Assembly (NCBI GenBank): GCA_949297445.1 | Contig: CASFSS010000017.1 | Coordinates: 28,521 to 92,520 of the forward strand | Direction of reading: 5' to 3' | Length of the DNA stretch: 64,000 bases | Origin: an uncultured bacterium | Lineage (GTDB): Bacteria > Bacillota_I > Bacilli_A > RFN20 > CAG-826 | In this document: positions 45,838-54,191 of the stretch, in pieces | Layout: each line of letters opens with the position of its first letter | Position numbering within the stretch: position 1 is the first letter of the stretch | Notes under the pieces: generated by a model | Databases searched by the model: none | What the model was told of the DNA's origin: nothing | The model's input: the letters and a program-made list of their open reading frames with translations, nothing else | Position numbers and translations under genes: made by a program

Positions 45838-48800
45838 GTTCGTTTTCCTCTAACGGTGATACTTTTGTTACAACAAATTCCCCATCTTTTCTTGCAATAT
45901 ATCCTTCAACGATAATTATGTTTCCACTTTTTAATAAGTTGTAACACGTTTTATAAACGCGTTCAAAAATTGTTAATTCGATTTCTCCACTATCATCATT
46001 GACCAAGATAAACGCCATGTTTTGACCTTTTTTTGTCCGTATTTTTTTGACTGTTTTGATTAAAACACAAAGTGTTATAGTTTCATCGCTACTTTTTGTA
46101 AATAAAATGCTGATTGGTGTGATATTTATATTATTTAAATATTTTGATTTCAATTTAAGTTGAGAGCCGCTTAACATTACGCCAAGCAATTCAAATTCTT
46201 TTGATAGATTCTCGATTGGATTATCTTCATAATTCGGCATAGATGGTTTTGGAAAAACATTGTCGAGTTCTAATGCGTTTTCATATTCACCAACCGTCAT
46301 TGCATACATTGATGCCGGCAAAACGGCTTGCCTTAATGACGCTCTAGAAAAATAAAGCGTATCAAATGCCCCGGCATCTATTAATTTAGTGATTGTCGAA
46401 TTACTTATCTTATAAGGATATGTGCGAGCACAAAAATCAAAAAAGTCGATATATGGACCATTTTTAGTGCGTTCTAAAACAATTGCTTGGACCTGCGCGT
46501 ATAATATTCCTTTAATTTGAGATAGCGGATAATAAATTGTTTCTTTTTCAACGACATAATGTTCACAAGACTTATTGATATTTGGCAATGATAAATTAAG
46601 ACCATTTTTCTTCATTTCAGAGATAATCATGTTGAAGTTTTGATCTTTACTTGAACTATTATCCAAAATTGCTGCATAAAATTCTTGTGAATAATGAGCT
46701 TTTAAATAAGCCATCTCGGTAGCAATCATCGCGTAAGAAACAGAGTGGGAACGATTGAAACCATAATTGGCAAATCTTTCAATTAAAGCAAAAATTTCAT
46801 TTGCCTCCTTTTCTTTTACGCCATTTTTTAAGCAACCATTAATAAAATCGCTTTTTAATTGGCTTAATTTACTGCTATCTTTTTTGGATATGGCACTGCG
46901 GAAAATATCAGCTTTTGATAAGGGGAAACCGGCAATGCGATTAGCTATTTGCGTTATTTGTTCTTGATAGACGATGATACCATAGGTAGGAGCTAATATT
47001 TTTTCAAGGAGTGGAGAGACATATTTAATTGCTTCTTGACCTTTTTTTCGCCGCGCGTATCTAGGAATATTGTCCATTGGGCCAGGACGGAATAAGGCCA
47101 AAAGGGCTACGACATCTTCAAAATCATTTGGTTCAAGTGTAGCGATGGCGCGTTTCATACCACTTGATTCAAGCTGAAAGATGCCCATTGTCATATCATC
47201 ATGTATCATTTTAATGGCATCTTTATCATCATAAGGAATATCTTCGTAATTAATAGTTATATGACGATTTTCTTTGATGCGGTTTAAACAATCTTCGATG
47301 ATGGTAAGATTTCTTAAGCCCAAAATATCCATTTTAAGAAAGCCTTGAATTTCAAGATAATTCATCTCGTATTCGCTGACCAATGAACCATCTTCGTCGA
47401 CGGCACAAGGTAAATTATTTTCTAAGGATGTATCATTTAAAATGATACCAGCAGCGTGCAAACCGCGTTGTCTAGGCAATCCTTCAATTTTGCTTGCCAG
47501 TGAGACAATGTTTAAGTAATACTTATCGCTATCAACTAGTTTGCGGAATTGTTCATTTTTTCGATAATTATCACGAAGCGACAAATTCGCATCAAGAATT
47601 GTTTTAGATATTAAATCGATTTCGCGCGTTTCATAATCGTAGACACGACCAATATCACGAAGTGATTGCTTTGCACCAATAGTTTGGATGGTCGTGATGT
47701 TGGCCACATGGTTTACACCATATTTTGCTTTGAGATAATCAATTATTTGATACCTCTTTATATCGGCGATATCGACATCGATATCTGGCATACTCGCCCG
47801 ATCAATATTGAGAAATCTTTCAAACAAAAGGTTGAATTTAAGAGGATCAGGCTTAGTTATGCCTAATACACATGCAACTAATGATCCTGCCGACGAGCCT
47901 CGGCCTGGACCGACATATATGTTATTGTTTTTGGCGTAATTAACATAGTCGCTTACAATCAAAAAATAATCACTATAACCCATTTTTTGAATAATTTTTA
48001 ATTCATCATTCAACCGATTTAGATAGATAGGATTGTTTTCCAAACCTAATTTTTTTAGATTGTCGAAAGCGACTTTTTTTAAATAATCATCACTATTTAA
48101 CTGGCAATTATTTTGATAGACCAATAGATGTCCGCGTTTTTCGAACAAATTAAATGTTTTGTCTGCTACAAACTTAAGAGTGCTTTTCAATTCATCATTC
48201 GTATAATATGAAGATAAATCTTCATCGGTTAAAAAATATTCGTCGCCTAACTCTTTTGTTTCTTTTAGTTTCTCGTCGTTATTGATTGCTTCAACAATTT
48301 TTAAAACAATCGCATCGGAAGGATTTTCATAGCGTATATGAGGGAAAGCAATCAATTCATAATTGTATCGTTTTGAAAAGCCGCGAAGGAAATTTAAGTT
48401 ATCTTCACCTAAACCATAATCTAAGCCTAGATAAAATTGATGGACATTTTGTTCAAAAGAGCGAATTTTTTTCTCAAAGTCCGCATCGCTTAATAATTGT
48501 TTGATAGAGGCAACAAACTTTATGCCGTTTGCATATTTTTTGAGGTTATCTTCATCTAATTGTTTCTTTTGCGACAAATAATGTAGCATTAATAGATTTT
48601 GGTAGCCTAGTTCATTTTCTACATATGCGCTTATTAATAGGCCATTATATAAAATGTCTTCACCGATAATAGGTAGCAACCCATTTTTATTAGCCAAAGA
48701 AAAAAATAGCGGTGCGCCAGATAATGTTTGATAATCAGAAATTGCCAAATACTTAAGGTTACGTTTTTTGGCGATTTTTAAATATTTTTCAATGGTTAAC

Positions 48801-48853
48801 CCGCTTTTTAGAAAGGAATAACCGGTATATACATGTAATGGGACGAAATCCAT
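45830..48853 (-). CDS. dnaE: DNA polymerase III alpha subunit, DnaE type
   Basis: A 1007-residue family C polymerase; Bacillus DnaE is about 1115. The PHP domain is at the N-terminus (FVPLHVYTGYSFLKSG), with several metal ligands replaced. The catalytic core has GPGRGSSAGSLVACVLGIT and the Asp pair in MPDIDVDIAD; FRPGPMDNIPRYARRK and YGFNRSHSVSYAMIA follow. A C-terminal OB domain (about 910-1000) is present. In Bacilli DnaE extends primers on the lagging strand beside PolC. It heads the dnaE-polA-mutM/coaE operon. No Shine-Dalgarno is visible before the ATG. Confidence 0.95.
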   Translation of the reverse strand: MDFVPLHVYTGYSFLKSGLTIEKYLKIAKKRNLKYLAISDYQTLSGAPLFFSLANKNGLLPIIGEDILYNGLLISAYVENELGYQNLLMLHYLSQKKQLDEDNLKKYANGIKFVASIKQLLSDADFEKKIRSFEQNVHQFYLGLDYGLGEDNLNFLRGFSKRYNYELIAFPHIRYENPSDAIVLKIVEAINNDEKLKETKELGDEYFLTDEDLSSYYTNDELKSTLKFVADKTFNLFEKRGHLLVYQNNCQLNSDDYLKKVAFDNLKKLGLENNPIYLNRLNDELKIIQKMGYSDYFLIVSDYVNYAKNNNIYVGPGRGSSAGSLVACVLGITKPDPLKFNLLFERFLNIDRASMPDIDVDIADIKRYQIIDYLKAKYGVNHVANITTIQTIGAKQSLRDIGRVYDYETREIDLISKTILDANLSLRDNYRKNEQFRKLVDSDKYYLNIVSLASKIEGLPRQRGLHAAGIILNDTSLENNLPCAVDEDGSLVSEYEMNYLEIQGFLKMDILGLRNLTIIEDCLNRIKENRHITINYEDIPYDDKDAIKMIHDDMTMGIFQLESSGMKRAIATLEPNDFEDVVALLALFRPGPMDNIPRYARRKKGQEAIKYVSPLLEKILAPTYGIIVYQEQITQIANRIAGFPLSKADIFRSAISKKDSSKLSQLKSDFINGCLKNGVKEKEANEIFALIERFANYGFNRSHSVSYAMIATEMAYLKAHYSQEFYAAILDNSSSKDQNFNMIISEMKKNGLNLSLPNINKSCEHYVVEKETIYYPLSQIKGILYAQVQAIVLERTKNGPYIDFFDFCARTYPYKISNSTITKLIDAGAFDTLYFSRASLRQAVLPASMYAMTVGEYENALELDNVFPKPSMPNYEDNPIENLSKEFELLGVMLSGSQLKLKSKYLNNINITPISILFTKSSDETITLCVLIKTVKKIRTKKGQNMAFILVNDDSGEIELTIFERVYKTCYNLLKSGNIIIVEGYIARKDGEFVVTKVSPLEENEHE

Positions 48854-48870
48854 ATATAAATATTAACAAG

Positions 48871-48887
48871 TTATCTATCTTAGATAA
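48871..48887. repeat. 17-base palindrome upstream of dnaE
   Basis: TTATCTA-TCT-TAGATAA is a perfect 7-3-7 inverted repeat 18 bases before the dnaE ATG. It is AT-rich, so it could be an operator or chance; it adjoins the nrnA terminator. Confidence 0.4.
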
Positions 48888-48889
48888 AG

Positions 48890-48917
48890 AAAAAAGGTAT
48901 CAATTGACACCTTTTTT
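48890..48917 (-). terminator. Rho-independent terminator of nrnA
   Basis: A 12-base stem around loop AATT with one mismatch, ending in six T on either strand. It follows the nrnA stop on the minus strand. Confidence 0.75.
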
Positions 48918-48937
48918 ATGACTGATAAATAATAAAA

Positions 48938-49939
48938 CTAATTAATTAAATCATCCAAGTCTTTTAACAAATTTGGAAGTTCATCCAAGTTTTTAATTTT
49001 AGCGCCACTAGCCTGGGCATGTCCGCCTCCTGAGTATTTAGCAGCTACGCCATTAATAGGAATTTCTTTTGAGCGAATGCTAACACGAAAATAACCATCT
49101 TTAGCCTCTTCAGTAATCGAACACCAAATTTCAACTCCTTTAACATGGTCGAACAAATCGATATTGTCTTTGCCCCGCTCTGGCGGCAAATGAAGCATTT
49201 CCATTTCGTCTTTGTCTAAAACATAATATCCAACGCCTTTTTTAGTAAATTGCAAATGGTTAAGAATGTAACTTGTTATTTCTAGGTCGTTCATATCTTT
49301 TTGATACATTTCAGCATATACCTTTGATAATTTAATACCTGTTTCTAGAATAATTTTCGCTATTTCAAAAGTCATTGGACTAGTTGAATTATACATGAAT
49401 CGATTTGAATCGCCGACAATGCCCTTATAGAAAAAAGAAGCACTTCGTTTTGATAAAACATATTCATTTCCAAAGGAAAGAATAATTGACAAAACAAATT
49501 CAGCAGCTGCACAGCATGTTGTTTCGACCAGTTGAATATCGCCGTATTTTTTATTTTCTGGATGGTGATCAATTTTTACAATATAATCACCCATTGTATA
49601 TCGAGTATCCGACACCCTTCCCTTTGTCGATGTGTCAACGACAATGGCAAGCACCTTGTTGTCTTTGAACCAACTATCGGCCACAACATCGGTATTAGGA
49701 AAGCAACGCGGCGAGAGGGAAACGTGATTTTCGCCTAAAAATTTTACATCTTTGCTTGGAAAATTTTCTTTAATCCAATAATAAAGGCCAAGTTGACTTC
49801 CCATCGCATCGTAATCGGGACGGATATGTCGAAAAATAGCGATGTGATCATAAGCAATAATTTTATTTAGCAAAATATTTATATTGTGGCGATGTTTTTT
49901 TAATCTTTCTTTAATTAAAGGGCTTAATTTATTGTTCAT
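48938..49939 (-). CDS. nrnA: Bifunctional oligoribonuclease/pAp phosphatase NrnA (DHH family)
   Basis: A 333-residue DHH/DHHA1 phosphoesterase. Metal ligands H38, D42 and D44 lie in FRHIRPDYDAMGSQ; D102 is in VVDTSTKGR; the DHH motif is IDHHP (124-127). The C-terminal DHHA1 substrate-binding loop is YSGGGHAQASGAK. NrnA degrades very short RNAs and pAp. In Bacillus it is next to dnaE, as here. It overlaps the upstream regulator gene by 11 bases, and AAAGGAG precedes its ATG. Confidence 0.93.
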   Translation of the reverse strand: MNNKLSPLIKERLKKHRHNINILLNKIIAYDHIAIFRHIRPDYDAMGSQLGLYYWIKENFPSKDVKFLGENHVSLSPRCFPNTDVVADSWFKDNKVLAIVVDTSTKGRVSDTRYTMGDYIVKIDHHPENKKYGDIQLVETTCCAAAEFVLSIILSFGNEYVLSKRSASFFYKGIVGDSNRFMYNSTSPMTFEIAKIILETGIKLSKVYAEMYQKDMNDLEITSYILNHLQFTKKGVGYYVLDKDEMEMLHLPPERGKDNIDLFDHVKGVEIWCSITEEAKDGYFRVSIRSKEIPINGVAAKYSGGGHAQASGAKIKNLDELPNLLKDLDDLIN

Positions 49940-50321
49940 TGTTCTCGCTCCTTTCTTTTAAAACAATTGATTTAATGATTTGATAAGTCTCGTCACTCAA
50001 GACATGTTCAATCAAACAACAATCGCGTTCGGCGTTTTGTTCGCTAATCCCTAATTTGAGTAGAAATAATTTTATTGTCTTGTGGCGATCATAAACAGAA
50101 TTAGCGATTTGACGACCATTTTCAGTCAAAGTTATCTCGCCATAGCGAACCATGTTGATGTAATTTTTCGCTGTCAACTCATGCATCGCTTTGGCAACTG
50201 CTGGTCGAGAAACATTTAATAGTTTAGCAACTTCAGAAGAGTGAATGACATGAAAACGCTCCTCGACCATTAAAATCGCTTCTAAATAATCTTCTACTGA
50301 TTTGCTAATTTTTTCATCCAT
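49929..50321 (-). CDS. DtxR/MntR-family metal-dependent regulator
   Basis: A 130-residue repressor with an N-terminal winged helix (VEDYLEAILMVEERFHVIHSSEVAKLLNVSRPAVAKAMHEL is the HTH core, about 8-48) and a dimerisation/metal domain with GEITLTENGRQIA and ERDCCLIEHVLSDETY. It lacks the SH3-like third domain, so its length is MntR-like. Divergence from feoAB and the palindrome between them suggest it controls iron uptake rather than manganese; metal choice cannot be read from sequence. It is coupled to nrnA. Confidence 0.88.
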   Translation of the reverse strand: MDEKISKSVEDYLEAILMVEERFHVIHSSEVAKLLNVSRPAVAKAMHELTAKNYINMVRYGEITLTENGRQIANSVYDRHKTIKLFLLKLGISEQNAERDCCLIEHVLSDETYQIIKSIVLKERSENNEQ

Positions 50322-50403
50322 TTTTATTACCTATTAATATATTAACGCACGAAAAGAATTTTATCTTACTTTTTGAATTAAATAAATTTATTTTTAATTT
50401 GGC

Positions 50404-50456
50404 TTGACAAAGCATTTTTTAGAGCATAAATTAAATATGAGTTAACTACGGTTAAC
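50404..50456 (+). promoter_or_regulatory. feoAB promoter with palindromic operator
   Basis: Perfect -35 TTGACA (50404-50409), 17-base spacer, -10 TAAATT (50427-50432). Directly after comes GTTAAC-TACG-GTTAAC (50441-50456), a 6-4-6 inverted repeat covering the first transcribed bases. A DtxR-family gene starts on the other side of the gap, so this is the likely binding site. Confidence 0.7.
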
Positions 50457-50471
50457 ATTTGGTATATAGAT

Positions 50472-50738
50472 ATGAAAAGACATGTATTACATTTAAAAAG
50501 CGGTGATGTTGGCGCCCTAGCTGATTTAAAAAGAGGACAAGCTGGCATCGTTTTAACTATTGATATTGATAACCGCGCCTTGCGTCGCCATTTATTGGAC
50601 ATGGGCATTACTCGTGGCGTGCGCATCGAAATTAAAAAATTTGCTCCTTTGGGTGATCCTGTTGACGTTCGCGTTCGCGGTTATGACCTATGTTTGCGTA
50701 AAAGTGATATGAAAGGTATTCAAATACGGTGTGAATAA
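50472..50738 (+). CDS. feoA: Ferrous iron transport protein A
   Basis: An 88-residue SH3-like cytosolic protein of the Feo system: ALADLKRGQAGIVLTID, RRHLLDMGITRGVRIEI and DPVDVRVRGYDLCLRKSDM are the FeoA landmarks. It is thought to support FeoB activity. No clear Shine-Dalgarno stands before the ATG. The feoB ATG follows immediately after the stop. Confidence 0.93.
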   Translation: MKRHVLHLKSGDVGALADLKRGQAGIVLTIDIDNRALRRHLLDMGITRGVRIEIKKFAPLGDPVDVRVRGYDLCLRKSDMKGIQIRCE

Positions 50739-52829
50739 ATGGTTAATATTGTTGGTCTAGTTGGAAATCAAAATTCTGGTAAAACGACGCTTTTTAACGC
50801 TTTGACCGGTGCAAACCAAAAAGTTGGTAATTGGCCTGGTGTCACTATTGAACGAAAAGAAGGGAGAATTAAAACAAGCGATATTTCATTAGTCGATTTA
50901 CCGGGCGTTTATTCTTTGTCTCCTTATTCTATTGAGGAAGGTATATCGCGTTCGTTTGTGCTAAATGATAAACCTGATTTAATTATTAACATTGTCGACG
51001 CTACTTCTATTGAGCGAAGTCTTTATTTAACAACGCAATTGCTAGAATTAGATGTCGACGTGATTGTCGCTTTGAATATGAGCGATATTTTGAAAAAAGA
51101 AAATATTGAAATAGACGAAAATAAGCTTGCCGATGAACTTGGCGTTTCCGTTATAAAAATATCGGCTAAAACCGGCGATGGTGTATCTGATTTAATCAAA
51201 ATGATTAAAGAAGGATCGTACCGCAAAAAAACACCCATTAAATTGTATCCACCTGAAATTGAAAATATCATTGATTTATTAATGAAAAATAATAATGATA
51301 ATAATCGACGTTTTACTGCAGTAAAAATGATCGAAGGAGACCCAAATTATCCTTCGCTTGCCGATGATAGTATCGTTGGTAAAATTAGGGAAGTCGAGAA
51401 AAAATATTCGATGGATAGCGAGCAATTAATTGCCAGTTTGCGTTATGATTTTATCGAAAAAGTTAAAGCGAAAACTTGCATAGACAAAGGAGCCGTGAAC
51501 CGAGTTAGTTTGAGCGAAAAACTAGATAGAGTTTTTTTGAACAAATGGGCAGCTATCCCAATCTTTCTAGTCATCATGCTTTTTGTTTATTTGCTTTCTG
51601 TAGGTATTGTCGGCGGATTAACCGTTGGTTTTGTTGATGCCTTATTTAACGGAACGGAAGAACTGGAGTTTAATTTGTTCGCTGTCGGCGACTTAACTTG
51701 GACAGTCCCCTTTGAAATAGAAGGATTGGGGCCGCTATTAGCAAATTGGTTAGCTTCGCTTGGAGCAAGTGAATGGGCGACTAGTCTAGTCGCTGATGGA
51801 ATCGTTTCTGGTGTTGGGGCGGTTTGTAACTTTATACCACAGATAATGATAATGTTCCTTTGCTTGGCTTTGCTAGAAACAAGCGGTTATATGTCGCGCA
51901 TTGCTTTCTTTTTAGACCGATTATTCCATAATTTCGGTTTGAGCGGACGTTCTTTAATCCCATTTATTGTAGGAGTGGGTTGTAGTGTTCCGGGTATTAT
52001 GTCGACCCGCACCATCGAAGATCAGCACGAAAGAGAAACCACCATCGTTTTAACACCTTTTATGCCTTGTAGTGCTAAACTGCCGATTATTTCAATCTTT
52101 GCCTCATATTTCTTTACCTCTTTGAGTTGGCTTGTTTCGTTCTCTTTTTATTTGCTTGCTATCGTTGTTATTTTATTGTCTGGTTTTCTTTTCAAGCGTT
52201 TTCTATTTAAAGGTAGTGACCATGGTACATTCATTTCCGAGCTACCAGACTATAAAGCACCTATTTTCTCTTATGTTATTCGCGATGTCGGCGATAAAAC
52301 ATGGTCTTTTATTAAACGTGCTGGCACCGTGATTTTATTGTGCTCAGTTGTTGTTTGGTGGCTAGCTAGTTTTACTTGGACATATCAATATGTTGGAACG
52401 ACGTTAGCTGATGGTACCGTTGTTTCAATTAATAACTCAATGCTTGCCGGAATAGGCAATGCCTTTGCTTGGCTCTTTTATCCGATGTTAGGTGGCACAT
52501 GGAGCTGGGCAGCGACTGTGAGTGCCTTTCAAGGATTAATCGCTAAAGAACAAGTTGTTTCTTCGATGGCGACAATTGCCGCTGTTGGTGAAGATGCCGG
52601 CGAGATATTCAATTCCTCGGTCTTTGGCTTCTTTAATAGTTACAGCGCTTATGCCTTTATGACATTTAATTTGTTTAGCGCTCCTTGTTTTGGCGCCATA
52701 GGCGCCATGCGTGCTGAACTTGGTTCGGCTAGGAAAATGTTTTATGCCGTCTTTTTTCAAACCAGTTTTGCTTGGTTAATTGCTACTTTAATAGGCTCAA
52801 TAGGATGGGTGGTGACAATTTTATGTTAA
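50739..52829 (+). CDS. feoB: Ferrous iron transporter FeoB
   Basis: A 696-residue Fe(II) transporter. The N-terminal G domain is intact: G1 GNQNSGKTT (9-17), G3 DLPG, G4 NMSD. A GDI-like helical domain follows to about 265. The membrane part has about eight helices and the two Gate motifs with conserved cysteines (FIVGVGCSVPGIMSTRTI, FMPCSAKLPI). It is directly behind feoA and overlaps the small Cys-rich gene by 7 bases. Confidence 0.96.
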   Translation: MVNIVGLVGNQNSGKTTLFNALTGANQKVGNWPGVTIERKEGRIKTSDISLVDLPGVYSLSPYSIEEGISRSFVLNDKPDLIINIVDATSIERSLYLTTQLLELDVDVIVALNMSDILKKENIEIDENKLADELGVSVIKISAKTGDGVSDLIKMIKEGSYRKKTPIKLYPPEIENIIDLLMKNNNDNNRRFTAVKMIEGDPNYPSLADDSIVGKIREVEKKYSMDSEQLIASLRYDFIEKVKAKTCIDKGAVNRVSLSEKLDRVFLNKWAAIPIFLVIMLFVYLLSVGIVGGLTVGFVDALFNGTEELEFNLFAVGDLTWTVPFEIEGLGPLLANWLASLGASEWATSLVADGIVSGVGAVCNFIPQIMIMFLCLALLETSGYMSRIAFFLDRLFHNFGLSGRSLIPFIVGVGCSVPGIMSTRTIEDQHERETTIVLTPFMPCSAKLPIISIFASYFFTSLSWLVSFSFYLLAIVVILLSGFLFKRFLFKGSDHGTFISELPDYKAPIFSYVIRDVGDKTWSFIKRAGTVILLCSVVVWWLASFTWTYQYVGTTLADGTVVSINNSMLAGIGNAFAWLFYPMLGGTWSWAATVSAFQGLIAKEQVVSSMATIAAVGEDAGEIFNSSVFGFFNSYSAYAFMTFNLFSAPCFGAIGAMRAELGSARKMFYAVFFQTSFAWLIATLIGSIGWVVTILC

Positions 52830-53047
52830 ATCTAATCGCTTTAACGAGCATGACAAGTACCGATATAATCATTTTGGTTGTTGTCATAGTGCTTCTTTTA
52901 TTGATAATATTTTTCCGTTACTTTTTCCCGTTAATTCGCGGTAAGAAGATTAGTCATTGCTCGTCTTGCCCAATTGCACAAGACAAAAAAATAAAGCGTT
53001 CATTAAATGCTTATAAGAAGGCGCGAGACAAAGAAAAAGATAAATAA
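52823..53047 (+). CDS. FeoB-associated Cys-rich membrane protein
   Basis: A 74-residue protein: one transmembrane helix (about 12-35) followed by a basic tail with CSSCPIAQ. The size, single helix, Cys pair and position after feoB match the FeoB-associated Cys-rich family, whose role may be a FeoC-like partner. The ATG at 52823 overlaps the feoB stop; longer in-frame starts inside feoB are less likely. Confidence 0.82.
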   Translation: MLNLIALTSMTSTDIIILVVVIVLLLLIIFFRYFFPLIRGKKISHCSSCPIAQDKKIKRSLNAYKKARDKEKDK

Positions 53048-53074
53048 CGAACTAGATTTAAGCCTTTTTAATTG

Positions 53075-53105
53075 TTTACAATGTGTATAAAAACAATGAT
53101 ATAAT
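53075..53105 (+). promoter_or_regulatory. Promoter of the small membrane protein gene
   Basis: TTTACA (53075-53080) and a consensus TATAAT (53100-53105) with a 19-base spacer. The start codon is only ten bases after the -10 box, so the message would be nearly leaderless. Confidence 0.6.
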
Positions 53106-53115
53106 TTATCGTGAT

Positions 53116-53502
53116 ATGAATGAAAAAGAGTTAATCGAAGAGTATCTCGATGAAATAAATGATATTAATAATCGAAAAAGAAAAATGTTTTTGGCGGGAT
53201 TAATTGTAACAATTATTTTTGCCTTTTTTTCAACCATTGCCCTTGGCTGGCTAATTTATAGCATTATTTATTTTGTCGATTTTACAGTTAAATTAGGAAT
53301 TGATCAAAATTTATATGAGGAACAATATTATTTTTGGCTAATTCAATTTGTCATCTCAACATTTTTGTTTTGCCTTCTTTTTGTCGGCGTCTATGTCGGT
53401 GCCGCCTTGATGATTGTTTCTAGCACGGTGTTTGGCTCGCAAATCCGCCATCGTCAGCATAAAATCTTGGTACTAAAAGATTTAAAAAACGAAAAAAATT
53501 AA
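53116..53502 (+). CDS. Two-helix membrane protein, unknown function
   Basis: A 128-residue protein with an acidic N-terminus (MNEKELIEEYLDEINDINNR), two hydrophobic helices (about 24-52 and 78-110) and a basic C-terminal tail. I do not recognise it. The ATG at 53116 is used because an upstream in-frame ATG would fall within the promoter; no Shine-Dalgarno is visible before it. Confidence 0.6.
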   Translation: MNEKELIEEYLDEINDINNRKRKMFLAGLIVTIIFAFFSTIALGWLIYSIIYFVDFTVKLGIDQNLYEEQYYFWLIQFVISTFLFCLLFVGVYVGAALMIVSSTVFGSQIRHRQHKILVLKDLKNEKN

Positions 53503-53547
53503 TAAAAAAATTTTATTTTCTAATAGTTACACTTTGTGTAAAATTTT

Positions 53548-53618
53548 TTAGCACTCCTATTGACAGAGTGCCAAAAAGGGTTATAATGTAGTTAGCACTT
53601 GAAAAGGTAGAGTGCTAA
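53548..53618 (+). promoter_or_regulatory. hsp20 promoter with two CIRCE operators
   Basis: First CIRCE: TTAGCACTC-N9-GAGTGCCAA (53548-53574), one mismatch. Second: TTAGCACTT-N9-GAGTGCTAA (53592-53618), one mismatch. The -35 TTGACA (53560-53565) lies in the spacer of the first and TATAAT (53582-53587, 16-base spacer) between the two. CIRCE is the binding site of HrcA, so heat-shock derepression by HrcA is expected. hrcA itself is not in this window. Confidence 0.93.
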
Positions 53619-53639
53619 AACATATAGGAGGTAACTATT

Positions 53640-54077
53640 ATGAATAAGAAAAATTATGCTGTAAGTAATCGTGATGAATTTTCGTTGTTTGATCCATTTT
53701 TTGATGATTTCTTTGGTATCACACCAAGAGAGATGCACCGAGGAGATTTAATGAAAGCCGATATTCGCGAGGAAGATGACCGTTTCGTTATTGATATCGA
53801 TGTTCCTGCTCTTAAGAAAGAAAACATTAAGTTGGAATTAAATGATGGATACTTGACGATTAGAGCCAATCAATCCTACGAACATGAAGAAGGCGAAAAG
53901 AAGGGAAAATATTTACGTCGTGAACGTTTCTCCGGTTCTTATTCACGCTCATTCTATGTCGGCGAAGATGTCACCAATGATGATATTTCCGCAAAATTAG
54001 AAAATGGTACTTTGTCTATCGATATTAAAAAGGTCGAAGAGAAAAAACAACCTAAAACCTATATCGAAATTAAATAA
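53640..54077 (+). CDS. Small heat-shock protein Hsp20
   Basis: A 145-residue alpha-crystallin-type holdase that binds unfolding proteins. The N-terminal arm holds FDPFFDDFFG; the alpha-crystallin domain runs about 38-132, with IDVPALKKENIKLEL, YLRRERFSGSYSRSF and the signature AKLENGTLSIDI. The C-terminal I-x-I motif is IEI at the very end. AGGAGGT (53626-53632) precedes the ATG. Single gene under CIRCE control, closed by a strong terminator. Confidence 0.95.
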   Translation: MNKKNYAVSNRDEFSLFDPFFDDFFGITPREMHRGDLMKADIREEDDRFVIDIDVPALKKENIKLELNDGYLTIRANQSYEHEEGEKKGKYLRRERFSGSYSRSFYVGEDVTNDDISAKLENGTLSIDIKKVEEKKQPKTYIEIK

Positions 54078-54101
54078 CCATTCATTTTCTATACATTTTA
54101 T

Positions 54102-54128
54102 AAAAGAGGCAAAGCCTCTTTTTTTATT
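54102..54128 (+). terminator. Rho-independent terminator of hsp20
   Basis: AAAAGAGGC, loop AAA, GCCTCTTTT followed by more T: a 9-bp perfect stem. Confidence 0.9.
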
Positions 54129-54191
54129 TATCGTTTTAATTAAGCTTCTTTGTTGTTTATTTTTTATAAAAATATAATTAAAATAAATTCG

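Noticed and set aside
53527..53541. Terminator or operator TTACAC-TTT-GTGTAA before hsp20
   Set aside because: A three-base loop and a weak stem; the nearby CIRCE elements explain the regulation.
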